The notes beneath the pieces are model-generated. The model had not been told where the DNA came from, made no database searches, and worked only from the letters and a program-made list of their open reading frames with translations. Made by a program: the position numbers and the translations under genes. A stretch of DNA of 64,000 nucleotides from Blattamonas nauphoetae (Eukaryota > Preaxostyla > Oxymonadida). Shown here piece after piece: positions 19,053 to 30,199 of the stretch; the first letter of the stretch is position 1; every line of letters begins with the position of its first letter. The stretch lies in assembly GCA_033064195.1 (NCBI GenBank), contig JARBJD010000265.1:41645-105644 (forward strand). Reading direction: 5' to 3'.

Positions 19053-19610
19053 CTGTACACGATGGATTGCGCGCTTCCGGTCTTTTCCCGTCTCTGCCCA
19101 TCACACGATTCTTCTCGTCTCACACGCAATACTCTATGCTCTCATCTTCTCTCCCACTGATTCCCATTTTCCTCCATTCACACTCCCATCCAGTACAAAT
19201 TCGTTCCACGACAAACAACGCGAACGATCTATCACTTCGTTCCATTCACACGACTTCGTAGCATCCTCCTCTCCCACAATACACACAGTCCACTGCTTCG
19301 CTTGGAGAAAAGAGGAATAGAAGCTGTGGGATGGAGATAGAATCGAACGAACGAGTTGAGAGTCGTCGTTCTCGTTGTGATTGTCATCAAATCAAACGAA
19401 ACAAAGTGAATTTGATCTCTTTCAACGATGTAGTCATTTCAATCCTTTTCACTCGAACAATGAATGTGGATTGAAGCATGTCTCATGATTAAATGTGTTG
19501 TGTATCTCGTTGTTTTCACAAGTCAATCCTAACTTTTGGTGGTGAAGTGAAGATAACCGAAATTGGTGAATCTAGATGATAGTGATCCGACACACAATTT
19601 GTATTTTTGG
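19053..19610. other. Intergenic stretch
   Basis: No gene seen. Directly after the host stop codon the sequence is C/T-rich, then mixed. Confidence 0.5.
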
Positions 19611-19611
19611 T

Positions 19612-19683
19612 CCCAACGTGGGCCCGACGGTCCCGACCAAGTCCCGAAAAGTCCCGGAAAAAGGCCCGAGATTGGCAATGCCT
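19612..19683 (-). repeat. Solo hAT-like terminal sequence
   Basis: Read on the minus strand the segment starts TAGGCATTGCCAATCTCGGG, followed by a G/C-rich block with repeated GGGAC words. TAGGCATTGCC at an edge resembles hAT-type element ends such as the one at 29321. No partner was found nearby. Confidence 0.35.
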
Positions 19684-19802
19684 ATGAAGAAGCTGCACAG
19701 GAGGATCAAAAGGGTTTGATACACGATTCATGAGGTCAACTTGATCAGACCATCACGGTATTAAGGGTTCTGCAGACGGCCATAATTCCCTGATCATCTT
19801 CC

Positions 19803-19995
19803 ACTGGAGGACTCATTTCCTTCTCTCCTTTCTCCTTCGACTTCTCGCTCAGTTGTTTGTGAACAAACAATCGAGAGAAAACATGTATCATGCTCATTTA
19901 CACTTCTCTCCAGCTGAGATCTTCAAAGAGGTGGAGACTCGCTCCTTTGTCAAGATGGTGCTCCTCAAATGATTGTATGTCAAACCCAGATGGTA
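19803..19995 (+). repeat. Decayed copy of the 25.35/29.08-kb family
   Basis: Similar at base and residue level to the arms of the inverted duplication: it reads YHAHLHFSPAEIFKEVETRS, against YHAHFHLPPAELLKEVKTRS there, followed by FVKMVLL / FVKILLL and LYVKP. The copy has a stop soon after. A third, shorter copy lies at about 47.7 kb. Coding-type substitutions imply the source was a protein gene, which I do not recognise. Confidence 0.6.
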
Positions 19996-20199
19996 ACACA
20001 TCATCTATCCAGTCTTTTCATACCTCATATTCTTCTCTACCTGTTGTGTCACATCTCTTTCTCTTATCTCTCTCACAGTTCACCTGACTCTGCGTACATC
20101 TCGCTCACCCCCCTTCCCTTATTCATGACTTCTGTATTGTTGACCATTAATATCACAATTTCTGGGATCGAATGCGGTTTTCACTGAAGAGTAAGATCT

Positions 20200-20990
20200 T
20201 AAGTTTCACGTCTGTCCTGGCTCTCTTGAATGACTCCAACTCATTTGTGTGGACTTTTATTCGACGTTGAGAATGCTCTGATTGCTGATGCAGACGAACA
20301 GATTCAGTGATCGCCTCCAATCGTCCAGGACTGGTTTACTCTTCTGGGTTCGTCGTTCTCAACGCGGCTGTCATTGACTGTCGCATCATCAACCACCCTC
20401 TCTCTAAACAATTCCTCGAATCCTTGAATGACACATTCTGACCAGATTGTCTTTCCCAAACTCGACTTTTGGACCAACTGAGAAACACTTCTCGTTTATC
20501 TCGTCCAAATGGGATGTGCCCCACATTCCAGCCTTCCACAGTCATCCATTTAACGTTTTAGGTTTGTACTGCTTTTTTGGAGATCCGACAATTCCGTCGT
20601 TTGTCAGCGGTCATTCACCATCAACCAAAGGTTCGCTCATTCATGAGATCTTGTTTGATGATCAACAACTAAATCAAGTCTCCGAAAACCAACGAAAGAA
20701 AAGCGTTGTGAGCATTTGAGCAGGCCTGCATCGAGAGGAGAACATCCCTGTGGACGTGTGCCCTTTTCACTTCCGTTGAATCCATATTTGTCAGCGTGAA
20801 CCCGACACTCAGCCAAGTCGTTTCTGTCGTTCATGGTTCGCACTTTTATGAACCATCATTGCTTCTCCTGAACGCTGCCATCACTGATGTGTCGACATTC
20901 AGTGTTGTCCCACTGAAACAGAAGGTAGGTCGTCAGCTGGCCAAAAAGCAGTTCGGAAGAGGTTATCGAGACAAATGGGAGAAATGAAGT
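20200..20990 (+). pseudogene. Decayed host coding fragments
   Basis: Short open stretches in changing frames look like former exons: GFVVLNAAVIDCRIINHPLS near 20.35 kb and SLLLLNAAITDVSTFSVVPL near 20.86 kb share the LNAAxxD pattern and may be two repeats of one protein. No domain recognised, no intact frame. Confidence 0.3.
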
Positions 20991-21463
20991 GCTTGTCTTC
21001 TATTCCCATCCAGCCAGATACGAATGATAGCTTTTTTCTTATTTTCGTTCAACCTCACTGTGCATTAATCCGACAATCACTTTGATCAAACGAATGACGA
21101 GAGAGTGATGGAAATGAACATCTGCGCGGTGAGCACAGATCGTTTGAATTGGATAACGGCAAACAGAAAGAGGGCACGGATGAGTTCCGTTCATGATGAA
21201 GAAATCAAGATTGAAAGCGAGAAACGTGATAATTTGATGACGGGGAAGAACAAAAAGAGGGGAATCCGAAGAGGAGATAGAGAAGGTCAACTATTCATCT
21301 CACCACATGCAACGAACAGACCGATTTAGAAAAAATCCGAGATCTCTCTCCCCCCATCTGACAACAACGGCAGGCTGATTCGAGTGCCTGGCCTCCACCC
21401 TCCACTCTTCTAATTGTGTTCAACAATGTATCCCCTTGGTTTGGTCTCATAAGCGAATGGAAA

Positions 21464-22401
21464 CTATAAAGACGTCGGGAGAACTTTTGACATGTCAGAA
21501 GAGAGATTCGATAGGAAGGGTCTCATCTTTGTCTTTCTCAGTCGTTCGTCCTCATTTCTGTTGGAATGCGAGTGAAGATACTGCGATGGCATCTGCTGCT
21601 TCGAGATATCTCCACTTTTGGTCGAAGGGCGAGCGACGGTGAATGTGGCTGTTGTGTCAAGAATCGACGAAGATTTGCTCTTACCGAGTGTGTGCGAAGG
21701 AGCCATGGGGGACATATCGTGTGTTTCAGAGTGGTGGGTGGTGTGAGTGAAGTTGTGGTTTTGTCGCCAAATTGTTTGACGAACAGGCGACAAACACCGT
21801 CGAAAGAAAGAGAAAGGAGCGTGGTCAGAACTGTCAGATGTGGGAGTCGAGAAGATGGGTGAGGGCACGTGGATCACGGGTGGGAGTGGCGAGAAGATCG
21901 GCGACGGAAAAGTGATGCTCTGGTTGATAAATGTGGACGATAGAGGGATCAACAACGAAGAATCAGGATTGTGCACAGCTGGGTGAGGCAGGGCTCCTTT
22001 TGGGTTTGGTGATATTTGGGACATTCGATCGGGGTTTTTCGTGTCATCCGCATTGTCTGTTTTGGGGTTGTCTCGACATCTGCTCCCAAGCAGGGTGAGA
22101 AGTGGCGAGCTTTTGGATCGGGTCCACGCGAATGTGCCTGATTTTCCTTTTTCAAGCGAGTCAGCCTTCGTTCGTTTCGGTTTGGGCAGCTCCAGTACGA
22201 CAATTGGTGAAGACGGTCTGTTCTCGTCGGCGCTCACCAGCACTGTCTGCATTCCACACTCTTCCATCCATTCGTATCGATAGGTCTGCAAGAAGCGCTG
22301 TTCGGTCGAGAACACGTCTGACCCATAGCGAGTGAGGGCCTTCTTGTCCAGCCTCCCCTCATCCAGAAGAAGGCTGCAGAGGAAGGCATTCGGCGGGACA
22401 G
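21464..22401 (-). CDS. Host gene, last exon, Ser/Pro-rich protein
   Basis: A single minus-strand frame of about 310 codons. It opens after a good splice acceptor (pyrimidine tract CTACCCTTCCTTTCGCAG at about 22402-22419), so the in-frame Met within that tract is not the start, and at least one upstream exon is expected. The first ~80 residues look folded (NAFLCSLLLDEGRLDKKAL, FLQTYRYEWMEECGM, SSPIVVLELPKPKR); the remainder is Ser/Thr/Pro-rich and probably disordered, ending SSDMSKVLPTSL. No domain recognised. It is one of the longer uninterrupted host exons here, so it is probably functional. Confidence 0.5.
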
Positions 22402-22729
22402 CTGCGAAAGGAAGGGTAGACACACAGTGGAGCCAGAGTGATCATCGTGATTGGGTTCGGAATGGATTTGAGAGTCGAGTAGAGGTGAGAGAATGAAGGG
22501 AGAGATCATTTGAAATATGGTGGGAATCTGTCTTCAGTGAGTGTGGAATTGAATGAAGTGCAGGTGAGAAATGCGACTGAACTTGATCACTTCAAAAGTC
22601 AGTCTGTTCGAGCTCTCCATTGACACAAAACGATTAAACTGAGGTTAAATAGATATTAAAACAAGTGTCTTGTATACAGTTGATTCATAGAGGTATAATC
22701 GAAGAATCGTAGCTCGATCAACCATAATT

Positions 22730-23017
22730 TTGAAACAGTTAATCAACTGTTTGGAAAAGACCGTATCAAAAGATCACGATCTGCCAATAACTATGCCTCC
22801 AATGAGAGATGGTCGCTTTCTGGAGCGTTTGGAATATACTCAAAATGGATTAGAGCAGGAACAACCACTCGACAGTCAACCGATTATTCTCCGCCGTCGC
22901 AGGCGAGTAACTTTTAATATGTCAACGTTCAAGGATCAGCCTTCTTCACAATCTCCGAGTATTCCAGCTCATTTTTTATCGGCAACTTTCAGTTTCCCAG
23001 ATGATGAGTTTAGATGA
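22730..23017 (+). CDS. Possible first exon or short ORF upstream of the solenoid gene
   Basis: 95 codons, with MPPMRDGRFLERLEYTQN and LRRRRRVTFNMSTFK. It overlaps the start of the next gene in another frame. A GTAACT donor at about 22907 after RRRRR would be in phase 0 and could splice to the CCCAG acceptor just before the ATG at 23001, making this the first exon of that gene. Equally it could be an unrelated ORF. Confidence 0.3.
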   Translation: MKQLINCLEKTVSKDHDLPITMPPMRDGRFLERLEYTQNGLEQEQPLDSQPIILRRRRRVTFNMSTFKDQPSSQSPSIPAHFLSATFSFPDDEFR

Positions 23018-24944
23018 AATTCTTATCGCTCTTGGAGAAGACCAACGAACAGATATTCCTGATCTCCTCATTGCTCTTCAAACGTTTACATGTATTCCAT
23101 GTTTCTATCCCTCGCAGTTTCTTTCTGAGCAGGTACCGATAAAGATTGCAGAAGACTTGTCCAGCACAATACGATCCCGCTCCTCTCGCAACTTCTGATG
23201 AGCTCACAAGATGAAAGAATAATAGTATGATTCCTTTTTTCAAATAAGTGAAATTAGTGCCTTATTCTCTGGATACTCTCTGATATTGGTGTGATATAAA
23301 CTCATCACTGTTTTACCTGAGTTTTCTTTGCTTTCAGTCGCATTACCGACAGATGAAGTTCACTACTATTTTGACGACAATCTACTCAAGGCAATTTTTT
23401 GCTTCGCTCAGAGTGATTCACTTGATGTGATGGAAATAGTTTGCCTCAACCTCATCTCTATTCTGGTTCAGGCTTGGTGGATCCTTGACAATTTTACTGT
23501 CATCGACCATGATCAGAAAGAATTTGTTGATAAACTTGTGCGACTGGGGATATTTGAAGTCTTCACTCCAACAATGATCCAACTGTCCAGCAGTTCAATC
23601 CAACAACCAGCGTGGCATCTCCAGTCTCTTAACCACGTCGCAGATACCTCGGTGTTACAATTTCCACTCACGACAATGAGCATACCAGGTCATCAAAACA
23701 GCTGTTACCACATCCTCAGAACAATCAGACGTCTCGCCACCATCACTCACACTCCCATCACAGCAGATGTGGCGACTTTTATTTTTATGGTGTTCGTATC
23801 AGGCTGCTCTTTGGACATTGACAGTGCTGTGGATGTTCTTCTCTCAGAACGTGGTCTCCTTCACGACCTTTCGTCAGTGATCTACCAGACACCAATGCCA
23901 CCATTCTTCCCTCCACACATCCAATCGTTCCCACAGCTCGCACTTTCGCTCTTATCATATGCATGCGAGGGTCTTTCAAGTGTGTATCATGCTTATACTG
24001 TCCTGAACCAAGCCCATTCACAACAATCCTCTTCAGGAGTGCCTGATGAAGATATTCTCAAGAAACAGATTGTCGCTGAGCTTAACAATTATTTTTTTGT
24101 CGCAAGGAATGTTTTACTGATGATTGGCACTGCCATCTCCGGAATTGCTGAAGTTGCTGATTTTTATCTCAATGTTGGTCTTGCTCCCTTTCTTGGAGAA
24201 TGTATTCGTGTTATTCAGACAATTCAACGTGATGAACTGGCCCACGACTGTTCTCTCCTCACCGTGGCAAAGGGAGAAGTGTCAAACGGAAATCCTGGCA
24301 TTCTATGGAGGAGAACAATGGAAATCATTACGTCTCTTGATTGCAGGACACTCGCAACTGAGGAAGAGCAGCAAATGTCCACACCATCACTCCCTACTCA
24401 ATATCAAGAACAAATGAAACTTTCAAACATATATCCGAAGCATGTGAAGCAAGTTTATCACTTTATCGCCCTCTGTCTGTCGAATATCTCAGGAATCACT
24501 GAATTGCATTCACTGAGAATCCTGAACGAAACGTTCACCGGACCAGATTCCCCTCAGAAGTTTCTCCGATTTGTCTCTGATCGGCTTCTTGACGATACGT
24601 CGTCATCATTTTGTGCGGATTTGTCGATCGTTCATGGATTATTCCACAATCGGAGTGCATCAATTTTTGCCGAAATTGAGAAGAGCCAAGTTCTCGCCGC
24701 AGTCTTTGCTTTCAAATGGTATCGACACAATCATCCGATTGCAGACACTTCTCTCTGGATCTTTTTTGAGATTCTTATTGCCTTCATATCGAATGCCTCC
24801 AATCCTTGCATCATATTCGACTATGTCCAGAACGATGTGATTGAACAAAGATTACTCAAATCAACCAAAGAATTCTCTGACAAAACGATACAAACAAAGA
24901 AAATATTCTACCAGCATCTTGCTCTTCTCAAACAACCCATCTAA
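23001..24944 (+). CDS. Four-exon host gene for an ARM/HEAT-like alpha-solenoid protein
   Basis: Exons 23001-23132, 23165-23224, 23258-23288 and 23338-24944 join in one frame to give about 609 residues. The introns are 32, 33 and 49 nt, all GT-AG, and the third exon is only 31 nt. The product begins MMSLDEILIALGEDQ and is built of amphipathic helices. IPLLSQLLMSS followed by IICLILWILSDIV across two junctions resembles an armadillo repeat (LL...LW.LS.I), and later helices such as LALSLLSYACEGLSSVYHA and VYHFIALCLSNISG fit the same plan. An importin-alpha-like or other scaffold is possible, but repeats are too diverged to name it. The TTG at 23328 is not the start; it lies in the last intron. 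The frame ends at TAA. Confidence 0.75.
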
Positions 24945-25261
24945 CGAAACATAGCTTCAGATGTGCCGTCCACTCGTCACATGATGGAAATTGAGAATCG
25001 TTAAGTTTGATCCATTTCACTCATAACATTCCACATTACCATTTTGGCAGAGGTGGACTTTGTGGGCCAAAAAACTCTAAGAGTACATGGTGATTCAGAT
25101 GTAATTGTCTTTCATGGGGCCGATCACTCTTCAGTGATCTCCGATTTATGGCCTTGTCTCTTCGAGATGAAGAAATGTTGAGTAATCGTCCAGCGAAATG
25201 TGTGTAAGATCAAATAGAAAGATGATGCAGTCTGAGATCAGCAGCAACATATATGTGAGAA
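24945..25261. other. Spacer between solenoid gene and inverted duplication
   Basis: Just over 300 bp without a gene. No repeat recognised. Confidence 0.4.
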
Positions 25262-26431
25262 AATTTTTGTCTCTTTTCTCTTTAAAGCACCTCAATCGTG
25301 AGAAATCACTGTTTTCCCAATCCAACTTTTTTATGGTTCATCTTCCGATGGAGGACTCCTTTCCTTCTCTTCTTTCTCCAACAACTTCTTGTTGATGTGT
25401 TCTTGACAAATCATAATGGAGACTATGAATATCATGCTCATTTTCACCTCCCTCCAGCTGAGCTCTTAAAAGAGGTGAAGACTCGCTCATTTGTCAAGAT
25501 TCTCCTCCTCGTTTGCTTGTATGTCAAACCCAGTTGTATTACGTCATTTACAATCTCTTTTTATCAATCATTTTTTGTACCAATTGTTTCATCACATCTT
25601 CATCTTCCATCTCTCTCACAGCCTGCCTTCCTCGACCAACATCTCGTTCTACCTCCTCGTTCCATCCATTATCGTCCGATACATTCTATCAAATCCTGTT
25701 TTTGAGAGCATTACGTTTCTAACTGCTGGAATCTCAAAAGCGACTTCTCGCGATCATCCACCAATGTTTTCTTCCACCCTCCGAGCTCATCCGAACATTT
25801 TCCCTCTGTCATACACTCCTATATCGAAAGAAACAACCGTTAAATTTACTGATGATACCGCATCTACTCAGCTTCTGGCATTGACATTCAGTCATCTTTC
25901 TGACGCGCCTCTAATCTCGGTTCTGAACTAAAAGTCCATTTTCCTCATCACAGTGTGTTCTTTATCTGATTTTTCAACATCCATGCTGTTTACTCTTTAT
26001 ATCTTCCCAGCTCACACTCATCACACGACAGCAGTTGTCAGAGAAGCAAGAATCAGTGCCACTAGACGTCGCGGAACTTTCTGGATCGAAATATGTGAAA
26101 TTAACTTGCATTCTGTTCTCCACGCTATTCACAGGATTGTCTGTGTTGTTTTCATGGATCATGATTTTCAGGTCTCTCTCTTCTAAGCATCTGCAGTTTG
26201 TGAGCTTTTTGACATAAATTTTATTGGTTAATACGTTCAGAAAAGTTACGTGAACGAAGTTTGAATGAACAGTTTGGGACGAATATGGAAGGGCCCAAGG
26301 GAGTCCTTATTCAAGGGAGTTTGATCCATTTACCATCATTTTCTGTGCATTGTACCGTCTACAGCGACGATCTAACAAATTTTACGGCAGTTGCGATACC
26401 CAGCATGGATTCTTTGATGATAATGATGACA
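25262..26431 (+). repeat. Left arm of a 1.17-kb inverted duplication
   Basis: Pairs in inverted orientation with 27993-29161. The outer edge is TTTTGTCTCTTTTCTCTTTA (from 25267) and the inner edge GATTCTTTGATGATAATGAT (to 26429). Protein-level matches include AHFHLPPAELLKEVKTRS, LTFSHLSDAPLISVLN, and NEQFGTNMEGPKGVLIQG on the two strands. The arms are nearly identical except for a patch at about 25660-25780 (right arm about 28650-28770) where they differ strongly. The arm has a stretch with a possible membrane helix (LTCILFSTLFTGLSVLFSWI at 26095-26155) after SEKQESVPLDVAELSG, so it may derive from a membrane protein gene. Confidence 0.85.
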
Positions 26432-26445
26432 TCTTTGATTCAAGT

Positions 26446-27990
26446 TCAACTGTCATTGGAATGAGTTGCAGGCAACTTCTGACCTTCGCGGAAGAGCATG
26501 AAATGAACAGAGAGTTCGTCGTTCACAGTGTAGAACTTCTTCCATTTCTCTTCTCGTCCGTAGCTTCTGATGGTGGTGAGACCAGCCACTGTCACGACGG
26601 CTCGAATGATCAACAGAAGGAAGATTCCACTTGTGAATAGTCTGTTGCTCCCAATCTTCCGCCAGAACGTGATGTTCGTGAAGGCTGTTTGGGAGCTGAT
26701 CTTGCACAACCACCACGTGTACACGGGGTTGACAGCTTCGGCGGCCACAACAAAAGGCAAGAACAGGATCGCGACGCCGAGCAGCATGAGTGTGCGAAGA
26801 TACTTCACATACGACTAGAACTTGATTCCTCCGGTCGCCTGCTCTTCATCTGTGATGATCTGCTTCGCGTTGTCCTCGTCTGTCTTCTCCTCTTCTTTGA
26901 CTTCGACCTTCTTCTGTTTCATTTCGCGGCTTTCTTGTCGGATTTGATGATGAATTCGTCGAAGTTCACTCCGTGCTCGTAAATCTCGGCGTATGTTCCA
27001 TGTGTTGTGATCCATCCGTCCTCCAACACATTTTCTATGTCTGCCCTTTCGATGAACTGGATCTGATTGGTCATCAGAATGACAGTCTTACCCTTTAGCA
27101 CGCCACAGATGCACTCGTAAATCAGATATCAACCAACATGCGCATCTACTGCCGACGGAGGATCGTTGAGGATGCAAATGTCTTTCTCCGACTATATCGC
27201 TCGTGCTAGCTGGATTCTCACCTTCTGTCCTCCACTCATGTTCACTTCCTTCTCTCCAATTGCTGTCATATCGTTGGCTGCAATGAGCTTGAAATGCGCG
27301 TTGAAAGTATTGTTCCGTCGAATGGTGTTAAAATTGATCCAGTGTGTTTGTGATCAAGATGTGATTCTTCCCATCAACCTTCACTGATCCCGAAAGTCGC
27401 TCAATGTCTCCAACGATGGTCGATCCAAGCGAAGACTTACCACTCCCAACTTCTCCCACGATCATCGTCAATGATCCTTTTGGAATGGTGACGTTCACAT
27501 CCATCAGTGTCGGTCCGTCAGCGTTTGTTGTGCCGCTGAAAGCGGTTGGAGTGCGAGAGGGAGCGGGGGAGAGCGATGGCGTGACAGTTGGATTCGCTGT
27601 TCCCGATGACACTTCATCTTGAGCATTGGACTCAATTGCCCGTCTCGTCAACAATGACAGAAGGTTGGAAGATCTTGTGGTGTTGGGCCGTCTTGTGCTT
27701 CTCCTCCAAATTACGAGTGTAGTGTCGTCTGTGCTTCTTCGCTGCAGCCAATTTCGCTTCGTTCTTCCGCTGTGTCTCTTCTACCTGGGTCAGAGGGATT
27801 GCTGGAGCTGAAACACACTTGAACTCACCTTTCGCAAGTTCGAATGCATTCGCTGGGTCTGCAGGCCATGTTTCAACTGTTTCGACAACTTCCTCCATTT
27901 CTGGAAGATACAGAAACTGTGAGTGACGATTTCTGTTGATGAGAATCATCAACGGGGCCTCCAGGTTCATCGGAAGTGTCGTGGTTGGGA
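26446..27990 (-). pseudogene. ABCC (MRP-type) transporter remnant: linker, nucleotide-binding domain 1, start of membrane domain 2
   Basis: Read on the minus strand in ABCC order. The linker (ETWPADPANAFELAKGEFKC, then a Lys/Glu-rich helix) lies at 27.9-27.7 kb. NBD1 follows: TLMDVNVTIPKGSLTMIVGE with Walker A GEVGSGKSSLG near 27.45 kb, signature NMSGGQKVRIQLARAI near 27.23 kb, Walker B-like ICILNDPPSAVDAHVG near 27.16 kb, and LKGKTVILMTNQIQF with the following LEDG near 27.05 kb. Then a charged linker, and membrane domain 2 from KYLRTLMLLGVAILFLPF to about 26.5 kb. It is decayed: two in-frame stops in NBD1 (about 27195 and 27130), frame changes, and a jump inside membrane domain 2 from the IRAVVTVAG helix to TTIRSYGREE. 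ABCC proteins export conjugates or drugs. It lies in the spacer of the inverted duplication. Confidence 0.85.
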
Positions 27991-27992
27991 TC

Positions 27993-29161
27993 GTCATCAT
28001 TATCATCAAATAATCCATGCTGGGTATCGCAACTGCCGTAAAATTGATTAGATCGTTGCTGTACACGGCACAATGCACAGAAAATGATGGCAAATGGATC
28101 AAACTCCCTTGAATGAGGACTCCCTTGGGCCCTTCCATATTCGTCCCAAACTGTTCATTCAAACTTCGTTCACGTAACTTTTCTGAACGTATTAACCAAT
28201 AAAATTTATGTCAAAAAGCTCACAAACTGCAGATGCTTAGAAGAGAGAGACCTGGAAATCATGATCCAAGAAAACCACACAGACAATCCTGTGAATAGCG
28301 TGGAGAACAGAATGCAAGTTAATTTCACATATTTCGATCCAGAAAGTTCCGCGACGTCTAGTGGTACTGATTATTGCTTCTCTGACAACTACTGTCGTGT
28401 GATGAGTGTTAGCTGGGAAGATATAAAGAGGAAACAGCATGGATGTTGAAAAATCAGATAAAGAACACACTATGATGAGGAAAATGGACTTTTAGTTCAG
28501 AACCGAGATTAGAAGCGCGTCAGAAAGATGACTGAATGTCAATGCCAGAAGCTGAGTAGATGCGGTATCATCAGTAAATTTAACGGTTGTTTCTTTCGAT
28601 ATAGGAGTGTATGACAGAGGGAAAATGTTCGGATGAGCTCGGAGGGTGGAAGAAGTTGTTGGTAGAAGATCGCGAATTGTTTCAAATTGCAATTCCCGCA
28701 GTTGGAAAAGAAAGATCTCAAAATGAACTTGTTGTAGCATGTTTCCGACGATCGTTGAAAGGGAGAAAGGAACGAGCGAGATGTTGGTCGAGGAAGGCAG
28801 GCTGTGAGAGAGATGGAAGATGAAGATGTGATGAAACAATTGGTACAAAAAATGATTGATAAAAAGAGATTGTAAATGACGTAATACAACTGGGTTTGAC
28901 ATACAAGCAAACGAGGAGGAGAATCTTGACAAATGAGCGAGTCTTCACCTCTTTTAAGAGCTCAGCTGGAGGGAGGTGAAAATGAGCATGATATTCATAG
29001 TCTCCATTATGATTTGTCAAGAACACATCAACAAGAAGTTGTTGGAGAAAGAAGAGAAGGAAAGGAGTCCTCCATCGGAAGATGAACCATAAAAAAGTTG
29101 GATTGGGAAAACAGTGATTTCTCACGATTGAGGTGCTTTAAAGAGAAAAGAGACAAAATTC
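27993..29161 (-). repeat. Right arm of the inverted duplication
   Basis: Inverted copy of 25262-26431. Its minus strand runs directly into the ABCC linker at its inner edge, while the left arm stops there, so the right arm is probably the original sequence and the left arm the copy. It shares with the left arm the family segment AHFHLPPAELLKEVKTRS, also found at 19.8 kb. Confidence 0.8.
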
Positions 29162-29312
29162 AGATAAAATGGGTGTGTATGAAGTGAAAGAAGCAATAAT
29201 ATGAAGTTAAAAAACGATCAATAAAGTTACACATATGGGACATTTTCATCAGGAATTTCGGGTTCACACGAACGTCGTATGTATAATGATTTGGTCCTCT
29301 TTAAAATAAAAT
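29162..29312. other. Short spacer
   Basis: About 150 A/T-rich bases; nothing recognised. Confidence 0.4.
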
Positions 29313-29320
29313 CATCAAAC
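29313..29320. repeat. 8-bp target-site duplication, left copy (CATCAAAC)
   Basis: CATCAAAC directly precedes the left terminal repeat; the identical 8 bases follow the right terminal repeat at 31605-31612. Eight-base duplications are typical of hAT transposons. Confidence 0.85.
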
Positions 29321-29640
29321 AAGGCATGGCTGACCGGCCAAAAGTGCCGGTCAGTGTCACTCCATATTTCTTCTAAGGGTCGGATCTCTCTATGTCACTG
29401 AATTGTCAGCAATTATTAAGAAATCGTCTAGCAAACACTGTATATGCACAAAAGATGAATGACGATGCTCTGTGAACTCTGCCAATGTGAATTCCCTCTC
29501 AATGGTCAAAACAAATCGCATTCGTCCTCTTTAACAGGAGCTATCACTCACTGAAATGAAGAGACATATAAAAAAGTACACCGAAACGTGATATTCACTC
29601 ATAAAATCGACATTCTAATCGGTTTTCCTCGAAAGTCAAC

Positions 29641-30018
29641 TGTCACTCCGGCTTCCGGTTCTTGGGTCTTGAATCAATGAATAAAGGGTGCGATCAGACA
29701 ACACATTCATTTAACTCCATTTCAGTTTTTCTCCACTTCACAAAACTGCAGTTCAGAACTTCTCTAATTGAATCAATGATTTAGTGATCGTTGTTCAGCT
29801 ATCGTTGGTGAGTACTGCTCCTTGCGAACCCATAAGTCACTCCGATCATCACATAATTCAGACCTCACAACAGCTTTCACTTCCAATACTGTCCCTTGTT
29901 TCTCCTATCTCATTTTCGTTATTTGTTTCCCTTCAACATTCACCTAAATTCGCAAAACACCGACGATCTAACCTTACCTCAATTTGGCAAGACCCAAGAA
30001 CCGGAAGCCGGAGTGACA
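29641..30018. repeat. 378-bp block with perfect 31-bp inverted repeats
   Basis: TGTCACTCCGGCTTCCGGTT... at 29641-29671 is matched exactly in reverse complement at 29988-30018. The interior is A/T- and C-rich without a gene. It looks like a MITE or the trace of a nested insertion inside the hAT-type element. No clear target duplication. Confidence 0.75.
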
Positions 30019-30199
30019 GAATCATTTATTCTTTTCCTGAATTGACCACGCTTAGCACATTTTTCACGCGATCGTATCCCAGTATATTGGATGGTTCGAA
30101 GTTGGCTTCTCTGAGTCGTTCAGACAGTGCTTCATTCCCAACTGCGACGTGCGCCTCGTTCTTCGTTGATTGTTTCAGCAAATCGAGAAGTGTGTCATG

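Noticed and set aside
25953-28470. Paired ORFs reading LHSVLHAIHRIVCVVF on opposite strands
   Set aside because: They come from the inverted duplication; the other frame with a membrane-helix pattern (LTCILFSTLFTGLSVLF) is the more likely former coding frame.
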